Shown piece after piece: positions 17,462-25,432 of a DNA stretch of 64,000 nucleotides. Made by a program: the position numbers and the translations under genes. Position 1 is the first letter of the stretch; every line of letters begins with the position of its first letter. The notes beneath the pieces are model-generated. The model had not been told where the DNA came from. It saw nothing but the letters and a program-made list of their open reading frames with translations, and made no database searches. Origin of the DNA: Syntrophotalea acetylenica (GTDB lineage: Bacteria; Desulfobacterota; Desulfuromonadia; Desulfuromonadales; Syntrophotaleaceae); contig NZ_CP015455.1 of assembly GCF_001888165.1 (NCBI RefSeq), positions 2,660,001 through 2,724,000 on the forward strand, written 5' to 3'.

Positions 17462-19063
17462 TCACCTCCTGATACGTAGTGCTGCGATACCTCCTTTATC
17501 CTTCTCTAAGGAAGGGGAAGTATTTGCGGCCGTTGCGACCGTTTCCTTGGTCTGCAAGGTCTCGTCGCCGGCCACAACTGCCGGCGCATCCTCGTTGTCA
17601 GCCGCGACTTCTGGCCGCGAAGCCGTTTCTTCCACCCGGGTCACTCGCAGGACCCGTTTTTCGCCCCCGAGGCAGAGGTCGAACTCGATAGCGATGCCGA
17701 GAGCTGGCAGCCCCGGGGCCAGCCTGCGCAAACGGTTCGACAGCCAGTTCGGGCTCTTTGGCCACTCCCGACTGCGGTGCACGTCTTTGGGCACCAGCCG
17801 CCCAAGCCGCTGGAGGAGCTTGCCCGTAGTGCCTTCCCAGACCTCCTCCCGGGTGACCAGTTCCCCGAGAGACTGGGCGACGACGTCGTCCTCCAAGCTG
17901 GCGCTGACCGCGTGCCCCAACGATTGCCGGTACGCAGCGAGGAACGCCCCCTCTGGCCACCCCAGCACACGCTCTGCGGCAACCCCGACCCGGGCGAAGT
18001 CAGCCATTCGGGGCGCGTCGGTGACCTGCACAGCGGGCAACTCCCGCAGTACCCCGGACAAAGCCGTCATCAGCGCCCCTAAGATCCTCGGCCGTACCCG
18101 CTCGAAGGCTTCTGCTACCTCCTCGTCGCTACGGGTGCCGGCATCACCGAAGGGGGCAAGGGTCACGACCAGCGACCGGCTGAGCAGGTCCTGTTCCTTG
18201 ACGATTCCGTGAATTCCGTTGAGAACCACCACCCGTTTTGCGGTGAACAGCATCTCGTCATCATTGGTGTAGAGCTTGCGGGTGCGCAGTCCGCCGCCGG
18301 TGACCAGCCGGCAGATCTGGTCGGAAACTTCTGGCGGCAGGCGACGCAGGTTGTCGAAAACCAGCACCCAGCTCGTTGCCGCCGAAATCATCAAATCGCG
18401 TTCCGAGCTCGGCAGCGCCAGCAACGGGGCCTGACTCGGGTCGGTCAGGGAGACCAGCTGGCAGGATGCCGTCGACTTGGCGCTTCCCTGCGCTCCCTCC
18501 AGCACCAGCACCACGTGGGGTATGCCGGTGAGGAACGTGTGGAGCAACCAGGCGATGATCATCCGCTGCCCCGACGGGTTAGTGATGTTGACGAAATCGA
18601 ATAGCTCTGCGAGGTCCCCGCCCGGCTCCGGTGCCGGAAAAGTCGCCGTGTTGCTCCCCCGACGGAACGGGAACTGCGGCTCGCCGATCTGATACCCGTT
18701 GGGGGTGACCAGCACGGCCAGCCTGGAGTCATCGCCGAGGTCGATGGCCAGTCCGTTCCGACAGGGGGCGGTCCTGACGAACAGCGGAAGCGTCTGCCCC
18801 TCGAAGCGAGCCTTTGCCGCCAGCTGTCGTACTGCCGTATCGAGGGCCGTGGCGGTGATGGCGGAGCCTTCGGCCTCGTAGTAGAGGCGGGCCAGATAAT
18901 GGCCGAAGGCCTTCGATTCGACTGGGTCACAGTGTTTGGCCCCATCGACCAGGTAGATGGCGTACGGTTCCTTTTCAGGCGATTTGAACAGAAAGATCCC
19001 GGAAGCCAAATCGATCAATCGGTCGGCTGCCACCCGTTTTTCGGTATGCTTTTTCTCGCTCAC
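17462..19063 (-). CDS. P-loop ATPase, primase-helicase-like, of the mobile element
   Basis: 533 aa. Walker A EGAQGSAKST at 189-198 and a Walker-B-like SWVLVFDNL near 229-237, followed by sensor-like VVVLNGIHGI and an R-rich DLLSRSLVVTLAPF. This resembles the superfamily 3/D5-type helicases of phages and integrative elements. The N-terminal 150 residues lack the classical primase motifs I can recognise. The start overlaps the polymerase stop by 4 nt (ATGA), so the two are coupled. The likely role is loading or unwinding during element replication. Confidence 0.72.
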   Translation of the reverse strand: MSEKKHTEKRVAADRLIDLASGIFLFKSPEKEPYAIYLVDGAKHCDPVESKAFGHYLARLYYEAEGSAITATALDTAVRQLAAKARFEGQTLPLFVRTAPCRNGLAIDLGDDSRLAVLVTPNGYQIGEPQFPFRRGSNTATFPAPEPGGDLAELFDFVNITNPSGQRMIIAWLLHTFLTGIPHVVLVLEGAQGSAKSTASCQLVSLTDPSQAPLLALPSSERDLMISAATSWVLVFDNLRRLPPEVSDQICRLVTGGGLRTRKLYTNDDEMLFTAKRVVVLNGIHGIVKEQDLLSRSLVVTLAPFGDAGTRSDEEVAEAFERVRPRILGALMTALSGVLRELPAVQVTDAPRMADFARVGVAAERVLGWPEGAFLAAYRQSLGHAVSASLEDDVVAQSLGELVTREEVWEGTTGKLLQRLGRLVPKDVHRSREWPKSPNWLSNRLRRLAPGLPALGIAIEFDLCLGGEKRVLRVTRVEETASRPEVAADNEDAPAVVAGDETLQTKETVATAANTSPSLEKDKGGIAALRIRR

Positions 19064-20817
19064 TTCTCCTCCTCAATAGAGACACCAGGGGGGACTTCAC
19101 CGGTGATGTTTTTGATGCCTTGCCAGACACGGTTCCACATGGGCCGGCCATTAGCAGATAGCAGTCGTTCGGGGTGGAAGACCGTCTTGACCTCCGTCCG
19201 CAGTGGGAAACCGTCGAGGACGATGCTGCTTGCTTCGGTCATCGCCTCGGCAGCCACCGCAATCGCGCCGTCCAGCTCCTCGTGCGGTGCCTCGATCAAA
19301 AGAGCGTCGTGCACCATCGCCACCACCCGCACGCCCCGTTCTGTGGCCAAGATTACGCTGATTCGCAGCATCTCGGCCCCATTACCTTGCATTGGAAAAT
19401 TTCGCAAAGTGCGGTCCTTGGTCTGGCGCGTAACCCGAAGCCGCCAGCCGAATACGGTCTGGATGAAACCATCCCGAATCGCCTCGTCCTCTATCGCATC
19501 CAACCAGGCCCAGTACCCTTGGTATGTACGATGGTGCAAGGCCAGCATCTCCTCCGCCCGCGAAACAGGACTGTTCAGGCGCAAGGCGAGGGTTTTTGCC
19601 CCCATGCCGTACTGCACGCCAAGAGCCACGGTCTTGAACTGATCGCGTATCTGGCGATGGGATTCCTTGGTGGCGGTCACCGGTGCCGCACCCGCCTGTA
19701 CGGCGAACGCCAGATACGGGTCACCCGAGGCGTAGGCGTCCATCATCGCCCGGTCCCCGGACAGAGCAGCGGCAGAGCCGAATTCCTGTTGCTCGAAGTC
19801 GAGATAACCGAGACCAAAGCCGGGACCAGGCTGGATAAGTCCGCGCAGCCAGCTTGCCGATCCGAAAGCGCAGTTACTTGCGGAAGGCTGGTTTCGCCCT
19901 GTCTTAGATCCAAAGACACCGGTCATGTAGCGGTTGCGGTTATCTGAACCGGCTTGAAGCTTGTGAATGCGCAGCTTCGATAACAGATAACGCAGGTCCT
20001 TGAGAACCCTCAGCTGCGGATATTTAACGGCCATTTCCTTGAAGGCGTCTTCGTCAGTTTTCGGCTTGCCGGTGCGGGTTCGCGGCCAGGGGATTCCCTC
20101 TGCTGCGAGCCAGGTATCGAACGCTGCGTGCTTGAAGGAACCGTTGATGTACACCCCGTATTTGGCCCCGATGGTGTCGATCATGTAATGTCGAAGCGGC
20201 TCCCAATTCTGCCTCAGGCAATTGAGTGCCACGGTATCGATGGGAATGCCGGTCATCTCTATCTGGCTGACGGCTTTCATGTAACGACCGCGCAGAAGTG
20301 CCCGATCAATGTCGAGGCCAGGCCTCAGGCAGTGAAAAAGGCGTTCCAGACCGAGCACATCGCGCCCGCAGTAGTCGAGCAGAGCGGCCTTCTCCTCATC
20401 GGAGTACGGGCCACCGCGCAGTGCCAGCCCGCGCATCTCCTCCTTCTCGATGACGTCGAGGATGTCTTGCCCGAAGAAACGTAGAGCCGCCGCCAAACCG
20501 TTACCACCGGCAACATAGAGGCCGTTGGTGTGGTTGCGGAATTCGGCGAACAGGTCAAGGACATGCGTCGGCATGGCCCAACCGAGGGCGCGGAAACAGT
20601 TCAGCTCCGCGCTTGCCAGGTATGTGATAATCAGGTCATTCGGCCCGTAGAAAGGAGGAGGGGCCGGCTGCCCCTCCTCCATCCAGATACGGGTGACTTG
20701 ACCGCTATTGATCCGCTTCGCAACGATGCAATGAGGCATTGGTTGTTCGCCGCCGTGTTGACGGTACTCGGCGTCCACGACCCAGGCGACTTTGTAGCGA
20801 CCGAGATCGACCATCAC
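19060..20817 (-). CDS. Family A DNA polymerase of the mobile element
   Basis: 585 aa, shorter than PolI (about 930) and without a 5'-nuclease domain. Polymerase motif A is YLDFEQQEF (D340, E345), motif B RDQFKTVALGVQYG (R391, K395, Y403) and motif C MVHDALLIE (H503, D504). The N-terminus keeps a 3'-5' exonuclease-like trace: VVDAEY (D15, E17), LDLFAEF and YCGRDV (Y149-x3-D153). It overlaps the genes before and after by 4 nt. Such polymerases occur in phages and in some integrative elements; here it presumably copies the island after excision. Confidence 0.88.
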   Translation of the reverse strand: MMVDLGRYKVAWVVDAEYRQHGGEQPMPHCIVAKRINSGQVTRIWMEEGQPAPPPFYGPNDLIITYLASAELNCFRALGWAMPTHVLDLFAEFRNHTNGLYVAGGNGLAAALRFFGQDILDVIEKEEMRGLALRGGPYSDEEKAALLDYCGRDVLGLERLFHCLRPGLDIDRALLRGRYMKAVSQIEMTGIPIDTVALNCLRQNWEPLRHYMIDTIGAKYGVYINGSFKHAAFDTWLAAEGIPWPRTRTGKPKTDEDAFKEMAVKYPQLRVLKDLRYLLSKLRIHKLQAGSDNRNRYMTGVFGSKTGRNQPSASNCAFGSASWLRGLIQPGPGFGLGYLDFEQQEFGSAAALSGDRAMMDAYASGDPYLAFAVQAGAAPVTATKESHRQIRDQFKTVALGVQYGMGAKTLALRLNSPVSRAEEMLALHHRTYQGYWAWLDAIEDEAIRDGFIQTVFGWRLRVTRQTKDRTLRNFPMQGNGAEMLRISVILATERGVRVVAMVHDALLIEAPHEELDGAIAVAAEAMTEASSIVLDGFPLRTEVKTVFHPERLLSANGRPMWNRVWQGIKNITGEVPPGVSIEEEK

Positions 20818-21368
20818 GCCGCTTCCCCCCGCAGGCGCTTGATGATCGGGTGGTCGAGTGACGTGACGATGCGGCCGGCGAAAACGGCGGCGAGGATGTC
20901 ATCGAAGGGCTTGTCCGGCCACTCCGGTTCAGGAAAGGTCCCTTGGGCCGTCAGAACGTCGTACCCCTGCCGATCTTGCCGCTTGCGCAGCCGCACCCAC
21001 TGTGTACGGGCACGATCGAGGGCGTCGAGCTTGCTTTCCCCGTATGGTTCGCCGTCGTACGCCGGGTGCTTCACCACCCAGACAAACTGGTCGCCGTGCT
21101 GATTTGCTGCCAGTCCGACCTCAGCCATTGCGGCGTCACCGGCGAGCTCTTCCTCCAGGCCAGGATGGATCAGATAGCCGTCACGGGTACGCGGATCGTC
21201 CATGAAGAGGAAGGTTCCCCGGTAATCGGTGCCTTCCGGGGTTCGGAAAAAATCCAATTTGCCGGGATATCCGACGGTGATCTCCTTCTCCGCCGGGGCC
21301 AACTTTGCTGCCAGCTGCTGCCCGATCCTCAGGCTAGCGATGTCGAACCCGTTGTCTTTTTTTGCCAT
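20814..21368 (-). CDS. Hypothetical replication-operon protein, 184 aa
   Basis: Start chosen at the ATG with AAAGGAAC upstream (MAKKDNGFDIASLRIGQQL); an in-frame ATG at 21440 has no ribosome site. The stop overlaps the polymerase start by 4 nt. The domain around ITVGYPGKLDFFRT, GTFLFMDDPRTRDGYLIHPG and FVWVVKHP looks like a compact beta-rich fold. First gene of the operon, tightly coupled to the polymerase, so an accessory factor is plausible (for example single-strand binding or polymerase partner); nothing in the sequence proves it. Confidence 0.6.
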   Translation of the reverse strand: MAKKDNGFDIASLRIGQQLAAKLAPAEKEITVGYPGKLDFFRTPEGTDYRGTFLFMDDPRTRDGYLIHPGLEEELAGDAAMAEVGLAANQHGDQFVWVVKHPAYDGEPYGESKLDALDRARTQWVRLRKRQDRQGYDVLTAQGTFPEPEWPDKPFDDILAAVFAGRIVTSLDHPIIKRLRGEAA

Positions 21369-21523
21369 TGTCGTTCCTTTCATTGCTGAGTGAAGGTTAG
21401 TGGCACCCCAGTTCCGCCCTGTTTGATGATAGCCAATCATCCCTGGATGCGTGTCATGACCAGCAGACTATAGTTCGCCCGAAATCTCCCTGCTGCGACT
21501 GGGTTTTAGGAATTACTCAGCGA

Positions 21524-21560
21524 CAAAAAAAAGAGCCGAACGATGGAATCGTCCGGCTCT
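21524..21560 (-). terminator. Rho-independent terminator of the 259-aa gene
   Basis: Stem of 13 bp with one mismatch (AGAGCCGGACGAT / ATCGTTCGGCTCT, 3-nt loop) followed on the minus strand by eight T. It lies about 30 nt after the stop at 21589. Confidence 0.85.
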
Positions 21561-21588
21561 CACTTGCAGTTATTTCAGTACTACAGTT

Positions 21589-22368
21589 CTATTTCATACG
21601 TTTGGCCTCACCGATCAGACGCTCTATCCTGTAGACAAGAGGCTGGTCATCGCCCTCCGTTACTGCAGCATCTTTCCTGAACGGGTACTTAATCTCTTGG
21701 GCGTAGGCTATGACTTCTTCATAAATGTCCCCAGCAATGTCAACATTAGTCCTGGCCCAAGCATTTTTCTTTACGCAGGCATCGCTAAGCTCACGTATTC
21801 GGACCAGTAGCTTCTGCCTTATGGCTCGCCGTGCCTGAATTTCAGGCTGGTTCTTATTCTTCACCCTGTACTTTTTATCAAGCGTCGCTTCGTCAGGATC
21901 TGCACTACCGGCAATCCTGGTCTGTGCGAGTGAGAGCGCCTGCCATGCATCAATCAGGGCAGAGGATACTGTCAAGAATCCTGCTCCACTCAGTGAGGGG
22001 ACCTGACTTCCGGTGGTTAGGGCATCTTCGGCATCCAGAATACGTATCAGGGCGAATCCGGCAAGCCGTTTCGACATCCTCTCCCCGAGGGGGTCCTTAG
22101 TTGAATCCAGCGGCCCACCCTCCTCGAAAAAGTTATCGTGAGTGTAGAACTCACGAAAACTCTGAAACAACAGATGACGGTCATCAACTGATTGACCTGT
22201 CACCTCCTCCCGGATGACACCTTCATCCTCGATTGCATTCCGAATCGAAAGCAGCAACACCCTGAGGTCTTCTCCTCGGGCACGGGGTAGAAACCCTTCT
22301 GCCTTTAGCTTTGCTTGCCCAAGGGATCTCTGAATATCCACAGTCATCTGTCCATTGATGCTATCCAT
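21589..22368 (-). CDS. Hypothetical island protein, 259 aa
   Basis: Start at the ATG with GGAGG 5 nt upstream; an earlier in-frame ATG (22413) lacks one. Mostly helical and charged, no membrane segment, no motif I recognise. It stands as a single gene with its own terminator, separate from the replication operon. Function unknown. Confidence 0.55.
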   Translation of the reverse strand: MDSINGQMTVDIQRSLGQAKLKAEGFLPRARGEDLRVLLLSIRNAIEDEGVIREEVTGQSVDDRHLLFQSFREFYTHDNFFEEGGPLDSTKDPLGERMSKRLAGFALIRILDAEDALTTGSQVPSLSGAGFLTVSSALIDAWQALSLAQTRIAGSADPDEATLDKKYRVKNKNQPEIQARRAIRQKLLVRIRELSDACVKKNAWARTNVDIAGDIYEEVIAYAQEIKYPFRKDAAVTEGDDQPLVYRIERLIGEAKRMK

Positions 22369-22555
22369 AGCGTCCTCCGCAACCAGCCTGGTTAGCAATA
22401 CTAAGGCTGGCATAGCTCAATTCAAAGCGGAAAATGTTTGCGCCCACCTGCTAGTCATCTAGAAAAGTGGCCGGCTAATCTTAAAGATTGTAGAAATGGG
22501 TTTCTGGTTGACATATTTGGACCGTGCGCCGATAGGTATCTGAGTGGCATAGCAA

Positions 22556-22600
22556 GGCGTGGAGAGGTTTGGCGTGGAGAGGTTTGGCGTGGAGAGGTTT
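22556..22600 (+). repeat. Three perfect 15-bp tandem repeats
   Basis: The unit GGCGTGGAGAGGTTT occurs three times head to tail, followed by a degenerate fourth copy (GGCATGGCGAGGAG). The 15-bp period keeps the frame; in one frame it reads WRGEV repeats. It lies about 180 nt upstream of the 259-aa gene and 50 nt before a possible zinc-ribbon gene; iterated sites for a replication or regulatory protein are possible. Confidence 0.8.
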
Positions 22601-22650
22601 GGCATGGCGAGGAGTTAGTTACCAATAACTCTTTCCAATATGGGGACGCC

Positions 22651-22846
22651 ATGAAAGGCCCAATGAAGCTGGCAGAACCGACCCTTGGTTTGATGGAATG
22701 CCAGGTCTGTGGAAGCAGGCACTCAGCAACCACGAAACCGGGGGGGATTCCGTCGGGGAGCGTGGCAGTGTCGGTACAGCTGCTCTCGTGCAGACCTGAA
22801 AGCACAGTCACAACCCGCCACCAGCGCTAGCGGGACAACTCGCTAA
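22651..22846 (+). pseudogene. Possible small zinc-ribbon gene with a frame break
   Basis: The first frame reads MKLAEPTLGLMECQVCGSRH...TTKPGG and breaks at seven G (22740-22746). With six G the protein would go on FRRGAWQCRYSCSRAD to a TAA, giving a C-x2-C ... C-x3-C zinc-ribbon pattern. A stable hairpin terminator follows. The sign of the shift is opposite to the eight other suspected errors in this window, so the case is weak. Confidence 0.3.
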
Positions 22847-22859
22847 GTCATGACCACGA

Positions 22860-22895
22860 CGGCCGCCATGTGATGTGCATGGCGGCCGCTTTCTT
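22860..22895 (+). terminator. Strong GC hairpin near the island end
   Basis: Perfect 11-bp stem CGGCCGCCATG / CATGGCGGCCG with a 7-nt loop, followed by CTTTCTT. It lies just after the possible zinc-ribbon gene. Confidence 0.65.
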
Positions 22896-23258
22896 GCCGT
22901 AGCCGGCGCACGGCACACCCGCCCGAGGCATCGCCTGGCACCTGATACCTTCTCCGGTCCCCGTCCGGGGCGTTTTGCCTGCTGCCGCCACTCTTCCGCC
23001 GCCGCCTGGTTGTGCAGAAACCGGAGACAGGTGCCGGGTATTCTCACGAAACTGGCGAACCCTTCTGGAAAGTCGGAAGAGTCGCAATCGGTCACAGCTG
23101 CCAGTGCGGAGTGTTAGGCCGGAGTTCATAGGTAAGAAATAGGATTACGACGGGTGCGTAGCGAGAGCCAAGGAAAGTCTTGCCTTTTCGATGCTCATGT
23201 ACGAAAATCCTGTTTCAACCTAGGCAAAACAGCCGCGATTACCGAGGATTTCACTAAG
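22896..23258. other. Island end without a recognisable gene
   Basis: Overlapping open frames exist on the minus strand but neither gives a protein-like sequence with a ribosome site. The last 150 nt before the tRNA fragment become AT-richer. Probably non-coding island terminus. Confidence 0.5.
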
Positions 23259-23303
23259 TTCGGGAGCAGGGGGCCGCTGGTTCGAATCCAGTCATCCCGA
23301 CCA
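23259..23303 (+). other. Attachment site: 3' 45 nt of tRNA-Pro(CGG)
   Basis: Reads as anticodon loop TTCGGGA (anticodon CGG), 3' anticodon stem GCAGG, variable region, T-arm GCTGG-TTCGAAT-CCAGT, acceptor strand CATCCCG, discriminator A and CCA. The matching 5' half (CGGGATG acceptor, D-arm, CCTGC stem) is absent upstream. A C1-G72 pair and this loop are typical of tRNA-Pro. It marks the junction of island and chromosome, with the crossover in or just before the anticodon loop. Confidence 0.88.
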
Positions 23304-23330
23304 GAATTTTCCGTTTTCCCGAAAACGGTT

Positions 23331-23363
23331 AGCCCCACCCCCTGACAGGGAGTGGGGCTTTTT
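23331..23363 (+). terminator. Terminator of the former tRNA-Pro gene
   Basis: Stem AGCCCCAC/GTGGGGCT extended by CCCT/AGGG and followed by TTTTT. It now follows only the 3' tRNA fragment. Confidence 0.88.
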
Positions 23364-23599
23364 ATTTGTATGCAAAAGCGGAAGCATGACGAACGGGCGA
23401 CCTTCCACGGGGGTCAGTCAATATTTCTTGTTTTTAAATTCCGAAAATGGTATAAGGTGGGTTCGCCTTATTGAAAAAATCGCTTTCCGGCCCCTTGACG
23501 GAGAGCGATATCCGGAGGCCGCAGGCGCAATCCAGCCTTCCGGGGAACTTACATAGACAAAAGCGGCTGATGCCGCTTTTGCTGTTTATGGAGACATGC

Positions 23600-24190
23600 A
23601 TGGTGAGTTTTTACCTGATGCTGATCGCCGCTTACCTGATTGGCGCGATACCCACCGGCATCCTTTTGACACGGCTGAGCGGAGCCGCCGATATCCGCAA
23701 GTCGGGCAGCGGCAATATCGGCGCCACCAATGTTTACCGGGTGGCTGGCAAAAAGCTGGGTATTTTGACCCTGGTCGGAGACGCCCTCAAGGGCGCGATC
23801 CCGGTACTGGCAGCCATGCAGCTGCCGGGGCTGGCGCCGGCTCATATCGGAGTCGTCGCCGTCGCCGCCTTTCTCGGGCACTGCTACCCTGTTTACCTCG
23901 GCTTCAAGGGAGGCAAGGGAGTGGCCACTGCCCTCGGCATTTTCCTGGTATTGTGCCCCCTTGCCGTACTCGGAGCCTTTGCCATTTTCGCCGTGCTTCT
24001 CTGGAAATGGCGCTACGTTTCCCTGGGGTCCATTGCCGCCGCCGCCGCCATCCCGTTGCTGATCTACTTTATCGACGGCAGGCTGGCCATGGTGGCGACA
24101 ACCCTGTTCATCAGCCTGATTGTCATCTGGCGTCACCGTCAGAACATCACGCGCCTGCTTAACGGCAGCGAAAACCGTTTCAAGGCCTGA
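23600..24190 (+). CDS. plsY: Glycerol-3-phosphate acyltransferase PlsY
   Basis: Membrane enzyme that moves an acyl group from acyl-phosphate to glycerol-3-phosphate, the first step of phospholipid synthesis. 196 aa with about five hydrophobic helices. The three family loops are present: SGNIGATNVYR, GHCYPVYLGFKGGKGVAT and a C-terminal IVIWRHRQNITRL. Start set at the ATG preceded by GGAG at 6 nt; an upstream in-frame ATG adds residues without sense. mltG follows closely. First chromosomal gene beyond the tRNA scar. Confidence 0.95.
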   Translation: MVSFYLMLIAAYLIGAIPTGILLTRLSGAADIRKSGSGNIGATNVYRVAGKKLGILTLVGDALKGAIPVLAAMQLPGLAPAHIGVVAVAAFLGHCYPVYLGFKGGKGVATALGIFLVLCPLAVLGAFAIFAVLLWKWRYVSLGSIAAAAAIPLLIYFIDGRLAMVATTLFISLIVIWRHRQNITRLLNGSENRFKA

Positions 24191-24247
24191 TCCCCGATGC
24201 GAACAACGCGTCTGAAGCGACCGCATCCGGGCAAGCCCCGTGGAGCT

Positions 24248-25318
24248 ATGAAAAAACAATCTCTGATCAAAACCGGCATCGCCTTGCTGCTGGCGGCGAC
24301 TTTTGTCTTCGGACTGCCGCTGGGGCTGTTCCTGCTGCATCCGGTGCTGCCGGACACCCCCAAAATCATCACCATTCAGCCCGGCGAATCCTTCAGTGGC
24401 GTAGCGGCCAAACTGGAACGCGAAGGCATCATCAGCAGCGCTTTCAACTTCAAAATCCTGGCGGTGCTGCGCGGAGCCGCGCGCCACATCCAGTCCGGGG
24501 ACTTCAATTTCGCAGCGGCCAGCCGGCCCGGCCGGGTTCTCGACCGATTGATCCAGGGGGATACGCTTCGCTTGCGGGTCACCCTGCCGGAAGGACTGAC
24601 CGTTGCGCAGATTGCCCAGCGCCTGTGCGATGCAGGGTACGCCGATCATGAAGAATTCCTGCGGCTGGCAACGGATCCCCACTTCGCGCAAAAACTCGGC
24701 GTTGAGGCGGCCACACTCGAAGGCTACCTGTTTCCCGAAACCTACCGCTTCGGCGCCAGCCTCCCCAGTCGACACCTGCTCCGGTTCATGGTGGATCAGT
24801 TCCACAAGCATGTACCGCAAAGCCTCGTTGACGAGGCGGCCAAACTCGGATTCGACCTGCACCAGTTGGTGACTTTGGCCTCTATCATCCAGAAGGAAAC
24901 CGCCCAGATCTCCGAAATGCCTGTCATTTCGGCCGTTTTTCATAATCGTCTGAAAAAAAACATGCCTCTGCAGGCCGACCCGACGGTGATCTACGGCATC
25001 GAGGACTTCAACGGCAACCTCACCCGCCGCGATCTGCGGACCCATACCCCCTACAATACCTATACGCAACGCGGCCTGCCCGCCGGGCCTATTGCAAACC
25101 CCGGCGCCCGGGCGCTGCGTGCGGCAGCAAACCCTGCCCGCGTGTCTTATCTGTATTTTGTGGCGCAGGGCAACGGCACCCATTTTTTTTCACGCACCCT
25201 GCGAGAACACAACGAGGCGGTCCGGATCTATCAACTGCGCCGGGTTGCGCGTGCCGAGCCGCCGGACAAAACCTCGACCGAGGCCCCCCTGGAAACCCAG
25301 GAGACCTCTTCCAATTGA
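24248..25318 (+). CDS. mltG: Endolytic transglycosylase MltG
   Basis: Inner-membrane lytic transglycosylase that cuts nascent peptidoglycan strands. One N-terminal membrane helix (about 6-28), a LysM-like part and the YceG domain with LEGYLFPETY, catalytic E in ASIIQKET, VFHNRLKKNMPLQADPTVIYG and the end motif PYNTYTQRGLPAGPI. 356 aa from this ATG; an in-frame ATG at 24197 would add 17 residues before the membrane helix. Separated from convergent genes by a bidirectional terminator. Confidence 0.93.
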   Translation: MKKQSLIKTGIALLLAATFVFGLPLGLFLLHPVLPDTPKIITIQPGESFSGVAAKLEREGIISSAFNFKILAVLRGAARHIQSGDFNFAAASRPGRVLDRLIQGDTLRLRVTLPEGLTVAQIAQRLCDAGYADHEEFLRLATDPHFAQKLGVEAATLEGYLFPETYRFGASLPSRHLLRFMVDQFHKHVPQSLVDEAAKLGFDLHQLVTLASIIQKETAQISEMPVISAVFHNRLKKNMPLQADPTVIYGIEDFNGNLTRRDLRTHTPYNTYTQRGLPAGPIANPGARALRAAANPARVSYLYFVAQGNGTHFFSRTLREHNEAVRIYQLRRVARAEPPDKTSTEAPLETQETSSN

Positions 25319-25370
25319 TCCGGTTCAAAGGCGCGCAAAGCCGTCCGGATCAGGGCCGCACCAGCCAAAC

Positions 25371-25411
25371 AACGCAAAAGGGGAACAGCCAGGCTGTTCC
25401 CCTTTTGCGTT
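25371..25411. terminator. Bidirectional terminator between mltG and the SPFH gene
   Basis: Perfect 20-bp inverted repeat: AACGCAAAAGGGGAACAGCC at 25371-25390 and its complement at 25392-25411, closed by a tiny loop. The A/T part of the stem gives a T-run on either strand. Confidence 0.9.
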
Positions 25412-25432
25412 GCCCGAAAAAAGAGGGCCTTT

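Noticed and set aside
22808-23129. Two overlapping minus-strand frames near the island end
   Set aside because: No ribosome site, overlapping each other, composition R/G/P-rich as expected of chance frames.
23549-25183. Long minus-strand open frame over plsY and mltG
   Set aside because: It lies antisense to two clear genes, is rich in G, Q and R without protein motifs, and has no ribosome site. It arises from the GC-rich third positions.
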